Shown piece by piece: positions 29,737 through 38,533 of a stretch of DNA of 46,112 nucleotides. Positions within the stretch are counted from its first letter, which is position 1. Each line of letters starts with the position of its first letter. A program made the translations under genes and the position numbers. The DNA is taken from NCBI GenBank assembly GCA_030698225.1, contig JAUYNR010000009.1:1-46112 (forward strand). Reading direction: 5' to 3'. The DNA comes from Oxalobacteraceae bacterium (lineage in GTDB: Bacteria > Pseudomonadota > Gammaproteobacteria > Burkholderiales > Burkholderiaceae_D). Below the pieces are notes generated by a model, which saw only the letters and a program-made list of their open reading frames with translations, ran no database searches and was not told the origin of the DNA.

Positions 29737-29810
29737 TCGGGGGTGAAGCAGGGATTTCAGCTACACACTCACACTATTTGATGCCGAATGGAACAATCAT
29801 CAGTGCCCGG

Positions 29811-30968
29811 TCACTTGCCCGGATCCTTGACTGCGGCAATGGTTTCGAACTCGACGTTATACAGCTTGCCATCGACCCTCTTGACTTCACGCACGTAGAC
29901 GTTTTGCACGATATCGCGGGTCTCGGCATCGATCTGGATCGGGCCGCGCGGGCTGTTTAGCTTCATGCCCCTGAGCACCTGCATCGCCTTGTCGCCATCG
30001 ATGTTGCCCTTCAGCTGGCGCGCCACTTGATACACCGCCGCCATGCCGTCGTAACCACCGACCGCCATGAAATTGGGGCGCTGTTTCGGGCTGATCTGGC
30101 TGTAGGCGGCGAGGAAGGCCTTGTTCTCGGCCGACGGATGGGCGGCCGAATACTGGTGTGTCGAAATCACGCCCAGCGCATTGTCACCGAGCGCCTCGAT
30201 CACGCCATCGTCGGTGACGTCGCCGGTCGACAGCAGCTTGATGCCAGCCTTCGCCAGGCCACGCTCGTTGTACGCCTTCATGAAACCGACCGCCAGTTCG
30301 CCGGCCGGCACGAACACGAACACAGCCTCCGGCTTGCTATCCTTGACGCGCTGCACGAACGGGCCGAACTCCGGATTTTTCAGCGGCACCCGCAACTCGC
30401 CGACCACTTCGCCGCCCAGCTTGGCAAACGCTTTCTTGAAGGTCTGCTCGGCGTCATGACCGGGACCGTAATCGGCGACCACGGTATAGATCTTGCGCAA
30501 GCCGCTCTTGTAGGCCCACTGCGCCATCGGCTCGGTCACTTGCGCCAGCGTGAACGACACCCGCGCGATGTAAGGCGACTTGGTGGTGATCGCCGAGGTC
30601 GCTGCATTCATGATGATGGTCGGCTTCTTCGCTTCGGTCGCCAGCGGCGCCACCGCAAACGCGTTCGGCGTCAGCCCGAAACCGACGATGAAATCGACGT
30701 TGTCCTTGACCACCAGTTCCTGCGCCAGCCGCTTGGCGACATCCGGCGCCGGGCCGGTGGTGTCCCTGATCACGAGTTCGATTTTCTTGCCGCCGACGGT
30801 ATCGCCATGCTGCTTGATGTAGGCTTTCGCACCGTTCGTGATTTGCATGCCGAAATCGGCAAAGGTGCCGCTCATCTCAGCCAGTACGCCGACCTTGATC
30901 GTATTGCCGGCCGCGCCCGCCTGCCCGACTGCCAGCGCAGCCAGCCCGAACATCATCCATTTTTTCAT
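29811..30968 (-). CDS. ABC transporter substrate-binding protein, HAAT/LivK type (system 3)
   Basis: A 385-residue periplasmic binding protein. The start MKKWMMFGLAALAVGQAGA gives a signal peptide and is preceded by AGGAGACAG. The mature region begins IKVGVLAEMSGTFADFGMQ. The GFGLTPNAFAVAPLATEAKKP and VADYGPGHDAEQTF segments are typical of aromatic-compound binding members of the family. It is first of the four transporter genes and follows the thioesterase at 31012. Its divergence from systems 1 and 2 suggests a different ligand. Confidence 0.91.
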   Translation of the reverse strand: MKKWMMFGLAALAVGQAGAAGNTIKVGVLAEMSGTFADFGMQITNGAKAYIKQHGDTVGGKKIELVIRDTTGPAPDVAKRLAQELVVKDNVDFIVGFGLTPNAFAVAPLATEAKKPTIIMNAATSAITTKSPYIARVSFTLAQVTEPMAQWAYKSGLRKIYTVVADYGPGHDAEQTFKKAFAKLGGEVVGELRVPLKNPEFGPFVQRVKDSKPEAVFVFVPAGELAVGFMKAYNERGLAKAGIKLLSTGDVTDDGVIEALGDNALGVISTHQYSAAHPSAENKAFLAAYSQISPKQRPNFMAVGGYDGMAAVYQVARQLKGNIDGDKAMQVLRGMKLNSPRGPIQIDAETRDIVQNVYVREVKRVDGKLYNVEFETIAAVKDPGK

Positions 30969-31011
30969 GTCTGTCTCCTTTAGTTATGTTTACCTGTCTT
31001 CTCCAACACTT

Positions 31012-31443
31012 CTATTTCCACGACTCTCCTTCAGTCAGTGCGTTACGGATTGCTGCCGGAATCTCCAACGCGCGCAGGCGCTGTGGATCATCGGGATGAC
31101 GGGCCCCCAGCACGCGCACCTCGAAACCTTCGACCAGCAACGTCTCGCCGCGCCGCACCAAGTGCCGCAACCGCAGCGACTTGCGGCCGCACTCGACGAC
31201 ATTGCTTTCGATTTCCAGATGGTCGCCAAAACTGGCTGGCCGCTGGTAGCTGGCGCCGGTCTCGACCAGCGGCATGCCGACCACGCCGTACTGGTCGCGC
31301 ATGCTGATCCAGTCCAAGCCAACTCCCTTGCACAGATGGTGGGTCGCGGCATCGAACCAGCGGTAATAGTTGGGGTAAAAAACGATGTTGGCGGGATCGC
31401 AATCGCCGAATTCGACGGTCAGGCGGTAAATCGAGACACGCAT
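31012..31443 (-). CDS. Hotdog-fold acyl-CoA thioesterase, 4-hydroxybenzoyl-CoA thioesterase family
   Basis: A 143-residue hotdog enzyme with the active-site motif FGDCDPANIVFYPNYYRWFD (D16 catalytic), very close to that of the protein at 4686-5105. The start MRVSIYRLTV gives family length; 21 upstream in-frame codons are not needed. It leads the system-3 transporter operon and is divergent from a MarR gene. This suggests that import and CoA-ester turnover of one aromatic acid are controlled together. Confidence 0.87.
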   Translation of the reverse strand: MRVSIYRLTVEFGDCDPANIVFYPNYYRWFDAATHHLCKGVGLDWISMRDQYGVVGMPLVETGASYQRPASFGDHLEIESNVVECGRKSLRLRHLVRRGETLLVEGFEVRVLGARHPDDPQRLRALEIPAAIRNALTEGESWK

Positions 31444-31815
31444 GTCAGACCGCCTGTCAAAATCGGCCGCGTCGGCAGGCAAAGGGGAAAACAGGGATGG
31501 TTCCAAATTCGGCCTCCGTTACAGCTGGCACAGCACAGGAAATACGCAATCTCCAGGCTACCGTGGCCAGCCAGAGGGGGCTGGAAAACTGCAATTTTCC
31601 GGCTCAGAATGCGTCATTGCACTCAGCCATGATATAGATATATTGTTTGATGTCAAATCAAAATTGAGGATTTATATGGTTTTCACAAAACAAATTATTG
31701 CTCGCGATACGAAGTCTGAATTGTTGGGCAACAACGTACTTTTGCACTCTGTGTTAGTCTGCGTCCCTGTTCTCGCCCCACCCTTTTCAGCAGCATTTAT
31801 GCCAACTAGCCATCC
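31444..31815. promoter_or_regulatory. Divergent control region, thioesterase/transporter and marR-like gene
   Basis: A 372-bp gap, strongly AT-rich from 31620 to 31720. The perfect inverted repeat TTTGA-TG-TCAAA lies at 31646-31657 and a further TCAAA half follows, which suits a MarR dimer. No other gene is visible; plus-strand frames through it lack family features. Confidence 0.5.
31646..31657. promoter_or_regulatory. Candidate MarR operator TTTGATGTCAAA
   Basis: Five-base arms with a two-base spacer, embedded in AT-rich DNA between divergent genes about 160 bp before the marR-like start. It overlaps TTGAT-N5-ATCAA, one base too wide for an FNR box. Assignment to the adjacent MarR protein is inference. 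Confidence 0.4.
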
Positions 31816-32265
31816 ATGACAAGTACAAACTCTCCCCTCGACCTGGGCGGTCTTCCAGACCTGGTCGGTTATCATCTGCGCATGGCACAGGTGATGGTTT
31901 TCAGGGACTTCGACCGCGAGTTGTCGGACCTCGATATCACGCCCGCCATTTTCGGCGTGCTGGAAATCCTGCGCCGGAACCAGGGGCTGACCCAGACCCG
32001 GCTGGCGCAGGCGATCGGGCTCGACCGCTCGTCGCTGGTGCCGTTGCTGGATAAACTGCAAAAACGCAATGTAGTGGAACGGGAAGCGTCGATCAAGGAC
32101 CGGCGCAGCAATCACCTGCACCTGACCGCCGCGGGCGAGCAGTTGCTGGTCGAAGCCGAGAGAAGGGTCAGGCTGCACGAAAAGCGCATCCTGGCGCGCC
32201 TGACCAAAAGCGAGACGCGGCAGCTGATCCAGTTGCTGATGAAGCTGGCGAAAAACGACGCCTGA
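31816..32265 (+). CDS. MarR family transcriptional regulator
   Basis: A 149-residue winged-helix regulator. The recognition helix region is TQTRLAQAIGLDRSSLVPLLDKL and the wing is DRRSNHLHLT, with long dimerisation helices at both ends. No strong ribosome site precedes the ATG at 31816, so translation may be weak or leaderless. It is divergent from the thioesterase and transporter-3 operon and likely represses it until an aromatic acid or its CoA ester binds, as MarR proteins of aromatic pathways do. Confidence 0.91.
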   Translation: MTSTNSPLDLGGLPDLVGYHLRMAQVMVFRDFDRELSDLDITPAIFGVLEILRRNQGLTQTRLAQAIGLDRSSLVPLLDKLQKRNVVEREASIKDRRSNHLHLTAAGEQLLVEAERRVRLHEKRILARLTKSETRQLIQLLMKLAKNDA

Positions 32266-32356
32266 CCGGCCTTTGATGGGTGCGCAGCCAAGCCGGCATC
32301 TGGTTTAAGAGTGCAAGCCTTCCACTCCGGAGCAACCGCGCCGCGTGTCATTGCCG

Positions 32357-33679
32357 CTACTGCCGAACGGGTTTTTCTGCCACTCCGGAAAGATGGTCCG
32401 GCTGCACCGCACGCTGCAGGCAAGCGCGGTACACGCGGACGATGCTGACCAGATTGACCATCAAGAACACCATCGCCGCGCCGAAGCTCAACGCCGCCGG
32501 ATAGGCAAACAGCGCCGGCCACAGCGCCGCTGCGATCAGCAGGCCGAGCGACGCCAGGTGCAGACGCAGTTGCCGGCGCTGGGCCTTTTCGGGCAGGATC
32601 GCTTTCATGTTCGGCATCCGCATGCCGCTCGCGGGTAACGCTTGCAGATGGAACCAGGTCAGAAACGGCATGATCTTGTACAGCATGCCGCTGATGAACG
32701 AGACTGCGGCGCCACCGATTACCAGCACGCCCAGCAACACATCCGACTGCGCGAACGCGAGTGCCGGAAGCTGGCGCGACAGCCACAGCAGCGCCGCCAA
32801 CAGCAGGGCAACCATGCCGACGCGCCAGAATTCGAGCGTGACGTCCGGCAGGCGGCGCCGGCGGCGGCGCTGCAGATCGAGCGTGACGGCGGCGAACACG
32901 CCGTAAGCGGCGACCAGCAGGCAAACGCTGGCGACGCGCAGCCAGCTCCAATCTGTCGCGCCCTGCGCCAGCGACCACAGTGCCAGCACGATAAAGGCAC
33001 AGGCGGTCAGGCCGCGCGTCATCCAGCGCGGATAATTGGGCGTCATCTGGAACATCGGCACGATCTGGTAGGCGACGCCGGCCACCAGCAAGCCGGTCCA
33101 GCCGACCAGCCCCCAGGCCGGATGCAGGTCGCGCAGCGACTGGCTAAGCAAAGGTGTGCCCCAGCCGTGGCTGGTGCCGAGCGTCAGGCCGAGCACGATC
33201 GTGATGCCGAACGCGATGCTGGCCAGCCACATCGCGACGATGGTGGCGGTCGGATTGCGCACCCGCGACAGCGTCAGCAGCATGCTGCCGAAAAACACGG
33301 CCAGCCCGGTTCCGAGCAGAACTACCGCGCATTGCAGCAGCAGTGGCTGCGCCAGCAGGAAGCCGGCCGCCAGCAGCAGCGTGCCGAGCATCAGCAGCGG
33401 ATGGACCAGCGCCGCCACCAGCTTCGGCCGCGGCACCGGCGCGCCGGCCAGCACCGGCAGCATCTGCATCATCGCGCCGGCCATCACCATCGTCATGAAG
33501 CCGAGCGTGATCAGATGGGTGGCTGCCAACGTCGACGCCGACCAGCGCGAGGCGAACAGTTCCGGCCCCTGCCACAGCATCAGCGCCGCCGCCAGCAGGC
33601 CGAACAGCGGCGCGCTCAGGAAAAAACGGAACGGCACCCAGATCGGCGGCGCCTGCTGCAAATTGAGGCCGGCTTGCAT
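32357..33679 (-). CDS. Polytopic membrane protein, NnrS / haem-copper oxidase subunit I-like
   Basis: A 440-residue protein with about twelve hydrophobic segments. Histidines lie at membrane positions resembling haem ligands: ATHLITLGFMTMVMAGAMMQ, LHPAWGLVGWTGLLVAGVAYQ and LTWFHLQAL. This pattern is shared by NnrS and haem-copper oxidase subunit I-like proteins linked to NO metabolism, but the copper-site tyrosine and full ligand set of oxidases are not evident. The start MQAGLNLQQ follows GAGGATAAA. It lies downstream of a hemerythrin gene, with an inverted repeat pair between them. A role in NO tolerance or electron transfer is inference. Confidence 0.7.
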   Translation of the reverse strand: MQAGLNLQQAPPIWVPFRFFLSAPLFGLLAAALMLWQGPELFASRWSASTLAATHLITLGFMTMVMAGAMMQMLPVLAGAPVPRPKLVAALVHPLLMLGTLLLAAGFLLAQPLLLQCAVVLLGTGLAVFFGSMLLTLSRVRNPTATIVAMWLASIAFGITIVLGLTLGTSHGWGTPLLSQSLRDLHPAWGLVGWTGLLVAGVAYQIVPMFQMTPNYPRWMTRGLTACAFIVLALWSLAQGATDWSWLRVASVCLLVAAYGVFAAVTLDLQRRRRRRLPDVTLEFWRVGMVALLLAALLWLSRQLPALAFAQSDVLLGVLVIGGAAVSFISGMLYKIMPFLTWFHLQALPASGMRMPNMKAILPEKAQRRQLRLHLASLGLLIAAALWPALFAYPAALSFGAAMVFLMVNLVSIVRVYRACLQRAVQPDHLSGVAEKPVRQ

Positions 33680-33729
33680 GGTTTTTATCCTCTGTTTTAG
33701 ATTGGGTTGGCTCCCAGGAGCCGATCTGC

Positions 33730-33892
33730 GTAGGGCGGAAAAGCGCAGCGCCTTCCGCCGCATGCCTGCGCCGTCGTTCTTCCACAGCCCAGCGACGAAC
33801 CGATGCGGCGCTCATCGGGCATGGATGAAGTGTGCCAGAGTTTGCGTGCGCTCGGCGCCCCCGGCGGAAGGCGCTGCGCTTTTCCGCCCTAC
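33730..33892. repeat. Inverted repeat pair GTAGGGCGGA / TCCGCCCTAC
   Basis: GTAGGGCGGA (33730-33739) and TCCGCCCTAC (33883-33892) bracket about 140 bp. The outer 32 bp on each side read AAAAGCGCAGCGCCTTCCGCC or its complement, so long arms can pair. It lies between the hemerythrin and the NnrS-like gene. Confidence 0.7.
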
Positions 33893-33912
33893 GTGATTCA
33901 TGCAACACACCA

Positions 33913-34344
33913 TTACGCGCCGATCTGCTTCAGCAGCGCCGGAGTTTCCTCTGCCAGTTGCTGGTCCATCATCCGGTACAGCATCTGTTCTTCCTTCATG
34001 TTGTGCTGCTGCATCAGCATCAGCAGGGTTTCGGACAGGCCGAGGTAGCCGTCGCTGTCCTGCGCCGCTAGCGCCTGCTGCATATCGCCGAAGACCTTTT
34101 CCATCTGCCGGTGTTCGGAGCGCATCACGAAAGTCGGGCCCATGTCCATCCCGGTTTTTTCGTCAAACGCGGGGAACAGCACTTCCTCTTCGATCGTGAA
34201 ATGGTGCTTCATCGCCGCCAGAAATGCGCCGAACTCGCTGTTGCCCTTGGCCCAGTTGCCGTTGCCGACACTTTCCTCGGCGCTGGCGAACAGCTCGTCG
34301 CAGGCATGGTGATTGCTGGTCATGAAGTCGCTGATATGGTCCAT
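33913..34344 (-). CDS. Hemerythrin HHE domain protein
   Basis: A 143-residue four-helix di-iron protein. Likely ligands are H12/H13 (SNHHACDELF), H48 and E52 (HHFTIEEE), H78 (SEHRQME), and H114 and E118 (QQHNMKEEQ), the full hemerythrin pattern. The start MDHISDFMTS follows GAGGACTCAA. Such soluble bacterial hemerythrins bind O2 or NO and protect oxygen-sensitive enzymes. The surrounding ferredoxin oxidoreductases are oxygen-sensitive. It is probably co-transcribed with the NnrS-like gene. Confidence 0.88.
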   Translation of the reverse strand: MDHISDFMTSNHHACDELFASAEESVGNGNWAKGNSEFGAFLAAMKHHFTIEEEVLFPAFDEKTGMDMGPTFVMRSEHRQMEKVFGDMQQALAAQDSDGYLGLSETLLMLMQQHNMKEEQMLYRMMDQQLAEETPALLKQIGA

Positions 34345-34406
34345 TTGAGTCCTCTGACTTTCTTGAAAAATTGATAAAAACCGGCCATTCCGGGATTTGC
34401 GGCGGA

Positions 34407-34430
34407 AAAATATACTATTCCGTGTATTTT
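34407..34430. promoter_or_regulatory. Inverted repeat upstream of hemerythrin, NsrR-like
   Basis: AAAATATAC and GTGTATTTT (8 of 9 complementary) flank a six-base spacer, 63 bp upstream of the hemerythrin ATG. The arms resemble NsrR half-sites (AAGATGCAT/ATGCATCTT), but the NsrR spacer is five bases. A NO- or iron-sulfur-sensing regulator is plausible for this hemerythrin/NnrS-like pair. Confidence 0.4.
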
Positions 34431-34493
34431 TTAAATTCAATCAATTACATGCGCAAAACATAGTGTTTAATATGATACTCCTACAAAATTCGA

Positions 34494-36101
34494 TCAATGA
34501 CAGCCGCGGGCCGGTTCTGCGCCATCGGTGTCCTTGCGCGCCAGCCAAAACACCGACTTGCCCTGCCCACCGGCCGCCCGCGCCGGCTCAGCATCCGGGT
34601 TGGCGAGTGCCGCAATGCGGGCGCGGCGGATCGCGGCGGTCAGCTTGTCCGGGTCGGTTTCAGTGCCGCTTTCGATGATGGTGTCGAAGATCCGCTTGAA
34701 ATGCGCGACGCCGGTCTGGTGGGTATCGCCGTAGCCTTTGACCAGCCGCGCGCATTCGGCGATTTCGAGCGCCAAATTGAGATCCTGCACCGCAAAGCCG
34801 AGCCGCTTGAGCGCGCCCAGCCAGCGTTCGATCAGCGCCTGTTCGGCCTGGTAGCGCGAGGTGCCGCGGCGCCAGCGCCTCAGGCCGCTGACCGCGCGCA
34901 GCAGCAGGAAGCCGGACAGCGTGCTGGTCCTCAGACGCACCGCCACCGACAACAATTTTTCCCGGCCGGGTTTTTTTTGCGCCCACTTATTCGCCCACTG
35001 CTGCAAGCGCTGCGCCAGCGCCGGCGGCAGCAGCGAGCAGATTTCATCGAGGCCCGGCTTCAGGTACTCGGTCAGCCGCAGCGGCTGACCAACGGCGGCG
35101 CCGCACTCGACCCGTATCCGCGCGAAGCGGCCGGCGCGGGTTTTCAGGTCGGCGACCCGGATCACGTCTTCATAGCTCATCCACAGCGCCAGCTGGCGTC
35201 CGGTTTCGCACGTCAGCCGGTAGCCGTTGGCGGCGCCGCCGGCTTCGCGGTCGAGCGCCAGCACCGCTTCCAGCCGGTCCAGATACAGCGCCGCATAGGC
35301 CGGGTCCTGGTAATCGGTCAGGCGCGCGACGCCGGCATCGAGCAGCGCAAAGGTTTCCGGCGGAAAGACCCGGTGTACCCGCTCGGCCGCCTGCTGCGGC
35401 AGCGCCGGCGCGGCTGCGACCGCTGCCTGGGCGGTGCCGGCAGCGTATCCATAACCGGCGGCGAAACCGCGCAGGCTGGCTGCTGCCCCCTTGCCGGCTT
35501 TGCTAATCGCCTGCTCGCAGGCTTCGCGCGGCAGCGGCAGCGCGCCGCAACCGGCCATCGCCCCGAACAGCACTGCATTGATCACGGTGCCGCTTTGCTG
35601 CGCCAGTTGCGCCATGTCGAACAGCAGCGCGCGCTTGCCAACCTGCTGCAGCGCCGCCAGCAGCTTGCCGCTGTCGATGCGGCCGTCGCCAGGAATCACT
35701 TTTTCGGCCACCGCATACACGCGATGGCTGGAGCCGACCAGCGTGGTGCAGTCGGCGCTGACATAGCCGTTTTCCAGTGCACGCCCGGCTTCGATCAATT
35801 CGGATGCCGCCATCAGGTCGACCGCGCCCGGGGTCGGCGTCAGCGCCATCACCGGCACCCGACCGCCGAGCTGATCGTGCGGCAGCGGATAGATTTCAAC
35901 GTAATACGTGGTGGCGCCAGTACGCTGCGAGACGCCGGGGATCGAGGTGCTTTGCACCGGCAAATTGCAGGCGTTGGCGGCCGCAACCAGCCAGTCGGCC
36001 AGCATGCCGCCGCCCTCGCCGCCCAGCGCGGCGATCAGGATCGTGACCGGCCGTGCCGGCAGCTTTGCTGTCGGCGGGATCAGGCTCAAGTGGGCATTCA
36101 T
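34494..36101 (-). CDS. iorB: Indolepyruvate ferredoxin oxidoreductase, beta subunit
   Basis: A 535-residue IorB. The gamma-type domain starts ILIAALGGEGGGMLADWL (about 21-38), with STSIPGVSQRTGATTYYVE next. The long C-terminal part (residues about 220-535) is the extension seen in bacterial IorB proteins of this type; archaeal IorB is only about 200 residues. With IorA it oxidises arylpyruvates to arylacetyl-CoA. The ATG overlaps the iorA stop by 4 bp, giving stoichiometric translation. Last gene of the iorAB unit. Confidence 0.9.
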   Translation of the reverse strand: MNAHLSLIPPTAKLPARPVTILIAALGGEGGGMLADWLVAAANACNLPVQSTSIPGVSQRTGATTYYVEIYPLPHDQLGGRVPVMALTPTPGAVDLMAASELIEAGRALENGYVSADCTTLVGSSHRVYAVAEKVIPGDGRIDSGKLLAALQQVGKRALLFDMAQLAQQSGTVINAVLFGAMAGCGALPLPREACEQAISKAGKGAAASLRGFAAGYGYAAGTAQAAVAAAPALPQQAAERVHRVFPPETFALLDAGVARLTDYQDPAYAALYLDRLEAVLALDREAGGAANGYRLTCETGRQLALWMSYEDVIRVADLKTRAGRFARIRVECGAAVGQPLRLTEYLKPGLDEICSLLPPALAQRLQQWANKWAQKKPGREKLLSVAVRLRTSTLSGFLLLRAVSGLRRWRRGTSRYQAEQALIERWLGALKRLGFAVQDLNLALEIAECARLVKGYGDTHQTGVAHFKRIFDTIIESGTETDPDKLTAAIRRARIAALANPDAEPARAAGGQGKSVFWLARKDTDGAEPARGCH

Positions 36102-38242
36102 GCGTTTTCTCCGGAAGTGCTGCGTTGCAGGCGGCCGATCAGGCTGCGCCGCAGGCGGTCGAGCGTACGGTCAAGCAAGCCTGGATTTTGCACGATCTCG
36201 GCCTGATAGAACGATGGGCAGAGCGTGGCGGCGTGCGCCACTTCGCCGCAGGTGCCGCAGCCGACGCAACTGTTGTTGACGGTGGTGACCGGATCGGTGC
36301 GCAGCGAATCGGGGTTGTCCTTCAGCGTCAGCGACGGGCAGCCCGACAGCCGGATGCACGAGCGGTCGCCGCTGCAGAGGTCGGCATCGACGCCGAAACG
36401 GCTGCGTGTTACCGATTGGCCTGCCGCCAGCTGTTGTGCGTTTTCAGAGCGCACGCGGCGCTGTTTTTCGAGCTGGCATTCGCCGTCGGCGATGATCACT
36501 TTCAAGCCCGGCTGCGGCGTGCTGAGCGCTTCCTGCAGCATCGCCTGCATCGCGCCGACCTCGAAGCTGGTCACGGTGCGCACCCATTGCACGCCCAGGC
36601 TGTGCAGCACGCTCTTGATATTGATGGTGGTGGTGCCGATTGCTACACCGTTGCGGCTCGATGGAATCTGCTGCGCGCCGGTGGCCGAACTGTAGCCGTT
36701 CTGCAGGATGATCAGCACGCTGTCGTCGTTCTGGAATACCGCATTCGCAATCCCGCTGGTCAAACCCTGATGCCAGAAGCCGCCGTCGCCCATGATGCTG
36801 ACCACGCGCTTGCTGAACATCGGCGCCACTGCGCTGGACGAGGCCAGCCCGAGCCCGTAACCGACTACCGTATTGCCGAGGTTGAACGGCGCCAGCGTCG
36901 AAAAGGTATGGCAGCCGATGTCGGCGCTGATGTGGATTTTGCCGACTTCCTTTTCCACCAACTTCAATGCCGAGAACACCGGCCGCTCCGGGCAGCCGAC
37001 GCAAAAGCCGGGCGGACGCGGCGGCACCGGCTGCCCCAGCAGCTCGGCCGCTTGCTTCCTGGTGTCGCTGATCGCGTCGCCCGGCTGCGCCAGCGCTGCC
37101 TGGTCGACGCCGTCCGGCATAGACAGTTGCAGGAACCGGGTCAGACCGCGCAGCACCACTTCGCCGGTGTATTCGCCGGCGACCGGCAGCACTTCCTTGC
37201 CGATCACGAAGGTATCGTTGCTATCGGCACGGCGCAGCGCCGCATTGATCGCGTCTTCGATGAAATTCGGCTGGCCTTCTTCGAGCACCAGCACTGCGCG
37301 CTTGCCGAAACAAAAGCGGATGATCTCGTCCGGCAGCAGCGGATAGGTGACATTCAGCACATACAGCGGGATCGATGACACGCCGAACGCATCGGCCAGC
37401 CCGAGCTGCTGCAGCGAACGCAGCACCGTGTTGTACAGGCCGCCTTGCAGGATCAGGCCGACTTCGCGCTGGCTGCCGTCGAAAATTTCGTTCAGTTTTT
37501 GCTCGCGGATGAATTTCAGCGCAGCCGGCAGCCGGGCCTCGACCTTGTGCTTTTCCTGCTCGTAGTTTGACGGTGGCAGCGGGATCACGCCGAAATTGAA
37601 GACCGGCTGCTTGAGCTGATTCTTGCGTGAAAACTTCGGCGCCCGGTTGTCCTTGCAAACGAAGCTGCCGTGCAGGTGGCAGGCGCGAATCCGCAACTGC
37701 AGCATCACCGGCGTATTGCTGGCTTCCGATAGCTGGAAACCCTGCTCGACCATATCGACTATCGTCTGCAGATTCGGGCGCGGATCGAGCAGCCAGATTT
37801 GCGACTTCATCGCGATCGCATGGCTGCGCTCCTGGATGATCGAGGCGCCTTCGCCGTAATCCTCGCCCAGCACGATCAGCGCGCCGCCCTTGACGCCGGC
37901 CGAAGCGACGTTCGACAGCGCGTCGGAGGCGACATTAGTGCCGACGATCGACTTCCAGCTGACCGCGCCGCGCAGCGGGTAACTGATCGAAGCGGCCAGC
38001 ATAGCAGCCGCGCCGGCCTCGTTGGCGGCGGGCTCGAAATGGACCCCGAGTTCATCCAAGATCTCGCTGGCGTCGCCCAGCACGTCCAGCAGGTGCGATA
38101 TCGGCGCGCCCTGGTAACCGCTGATATAGCTGACGCCAGATTGCAGCAGCGCCTTGGCAACCGCGAGGATGCCCTCGCCATGGAACACTTCACCCTGTCC
38201 CAGCGTTAATGCTGCCACTTCCTGCCCGAACGTCTTTTCCAT
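36098..38242 (-). CDS. iorA: Indolepyruvate ferredoxin oxidoreductase, alpha subunit
   Basis: A 714-residue ThDP-dependent subunit. The N-terminal domain has SGVSYISGYQGAPISHLLDV. The ThDP motif is MGDGGFWHQGLTSG through QNGYSSATGAQQ. Near the C-terminus a four-cysteine ferredoxin motif CVGCGTCGEVAHAATLC is preceded by a looser set (CSGDRSCIRLSGCPS), so one standard [4Fe-4S] cluster and one unusual site are likely (about residues 620-680). The start MEKTFGQEV is chosen for its GAAGGGTG site and family length. Expected reaction: indole-, phenyl- or hydroxyphenylpyruvate plus CoA to arylacetyl-CoA. The promoter region holds two similar operator-like sites. Confidence 0.92.
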   Translation of the reverse strand: MEKTFGQEVAALTLGQGEVFHGEGILAVAKALLQSGVSYISGYQGAPISHLLDVLGDASEILDELGVHFEPAANEAGAAAMLAASISYPLRGAVSWKSIVGTNVASDALSNVASAGVKGGALIVLGEDYGEGASIIQERSHAIAMKSQIWLLDPRPNLQTIVDMVEQGFQLSEASNTPVMLQLRIRACHLHGSFVCKDNRAPKFSRKNQLKQPVFNFGVIPLPPSNYEQEKHKVEARLPAALKFIREQKLNEIFDGSQREVGLILQGGLYNTVLRSLQQLGLADAFGVSSIPLYVLNVTYPLLPDEIIRFCFGKRAVLVLEEGQPNFIEDAINAALRRADSNDTFVIGKEVLPVAGEYTGEVVLRGLTRFLQLSMPDGVDQAALAQPGDAISDTRKQAAELLGQPVPPRPPGFCVGCPERPVFSALKLVEKEVGKIHISADIGCHTFSTLAPFNLGNTVVGYGLGLASSSAVAPMFSKRVVSIMGDGGFWHQGLTSGIANAVFQNDDSVLIILQNGYSSATGAQQIPSSRNGVAIGTTTINIKSVLHSLGVQWVRTVTSFEVGAMQAMLQEALSTPQPGLKVIIADGECQLEKQRRVRSENAQQLAAGQSVTRSRFGVDADLCSGDRSCIRLSGCPSLTLKDNPDSLRTDPVTTVNNSCVGCGTCGEVAHAATLCPSFYQAEIVQNPGLLDRTLDRLRRSLIGRLQRSTSGENA

Positions 38243-38326
38243 TGCAACACCCTTCACCTTTCGTGCGTCGCACGAACCACAAATCACTTACTCCAGGCGC
38301 ATGCTGCCGCTACGCGCAACATGCAT

Positions 38327-38386
38327 TATATTTCAGTGCAGTATAGCGCAAACGTAAAATAATGCATTATATTTCTATGAAATATA
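38327..38386. promoter_or_regulatory. Two operator-like inverted repeats upstream of iorA
   Basis: The perfect inverted repeat TATATTTC-TAT-GAAATATA (38368-38386) and a second site TATATTTC-AGT-GCAGTATA (38327-38345, 6 of 8 arm positions) share the leading 14-mer ATGCATTATATTTC. They are spaced 41 bp apart, about four helical turns. The perfect 12-mer palindrome ATAATGCATTAT (38359-38370) overlaps the distal site. They lie 85-145 bp upstream of the iorA ATG and suggest cooperative binding by one regulator. Confidence 0.5.
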
Positions 38387-38472
38387 TTTTAACCAGGCGA
38401 GTCATTGCCGCTATGCGGTTTGGTGGTCGGTGGGGCAAGGCATTAAATTGAAATCATGACTTGCGGAAAATG

Positions 38473-38507
38473 CATCGGCAGGGTGCGCGGTGCGCACCCT
38501 GCCGATG
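38473..38507 (-). terminator. Strong hairpin terminator after padI
   Basis: Arms 38473-38488 and 38492-38507 are perfectly complementary over 16 bases with a 3-nt loop. It begins 27 bp past the padI stop and is followed on the minus strand by CATTTTCC. The short T-run makes it either an intrinsic terminator or an RNA 3'-end stabiliser. It separates the pad operon from iorAB. Confidence 0.75.
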
Positions 38508-38533
38508 ATCTTTGCGTCCTGTTCGAAATCGAA

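Noticed and set aside
31647..31661. FNR box TTGAT...ATCAA in the marR control region
   Set aside because: The spacer is five bases instead of four, so it is better read as the TTTGA/TCAAA inverted repeat.
34497..36206. 569-codon plus-strand open frame
   Set aside because: It is antisense to iorB, has low-complexity Arg/Gln-rich composition and no start context.
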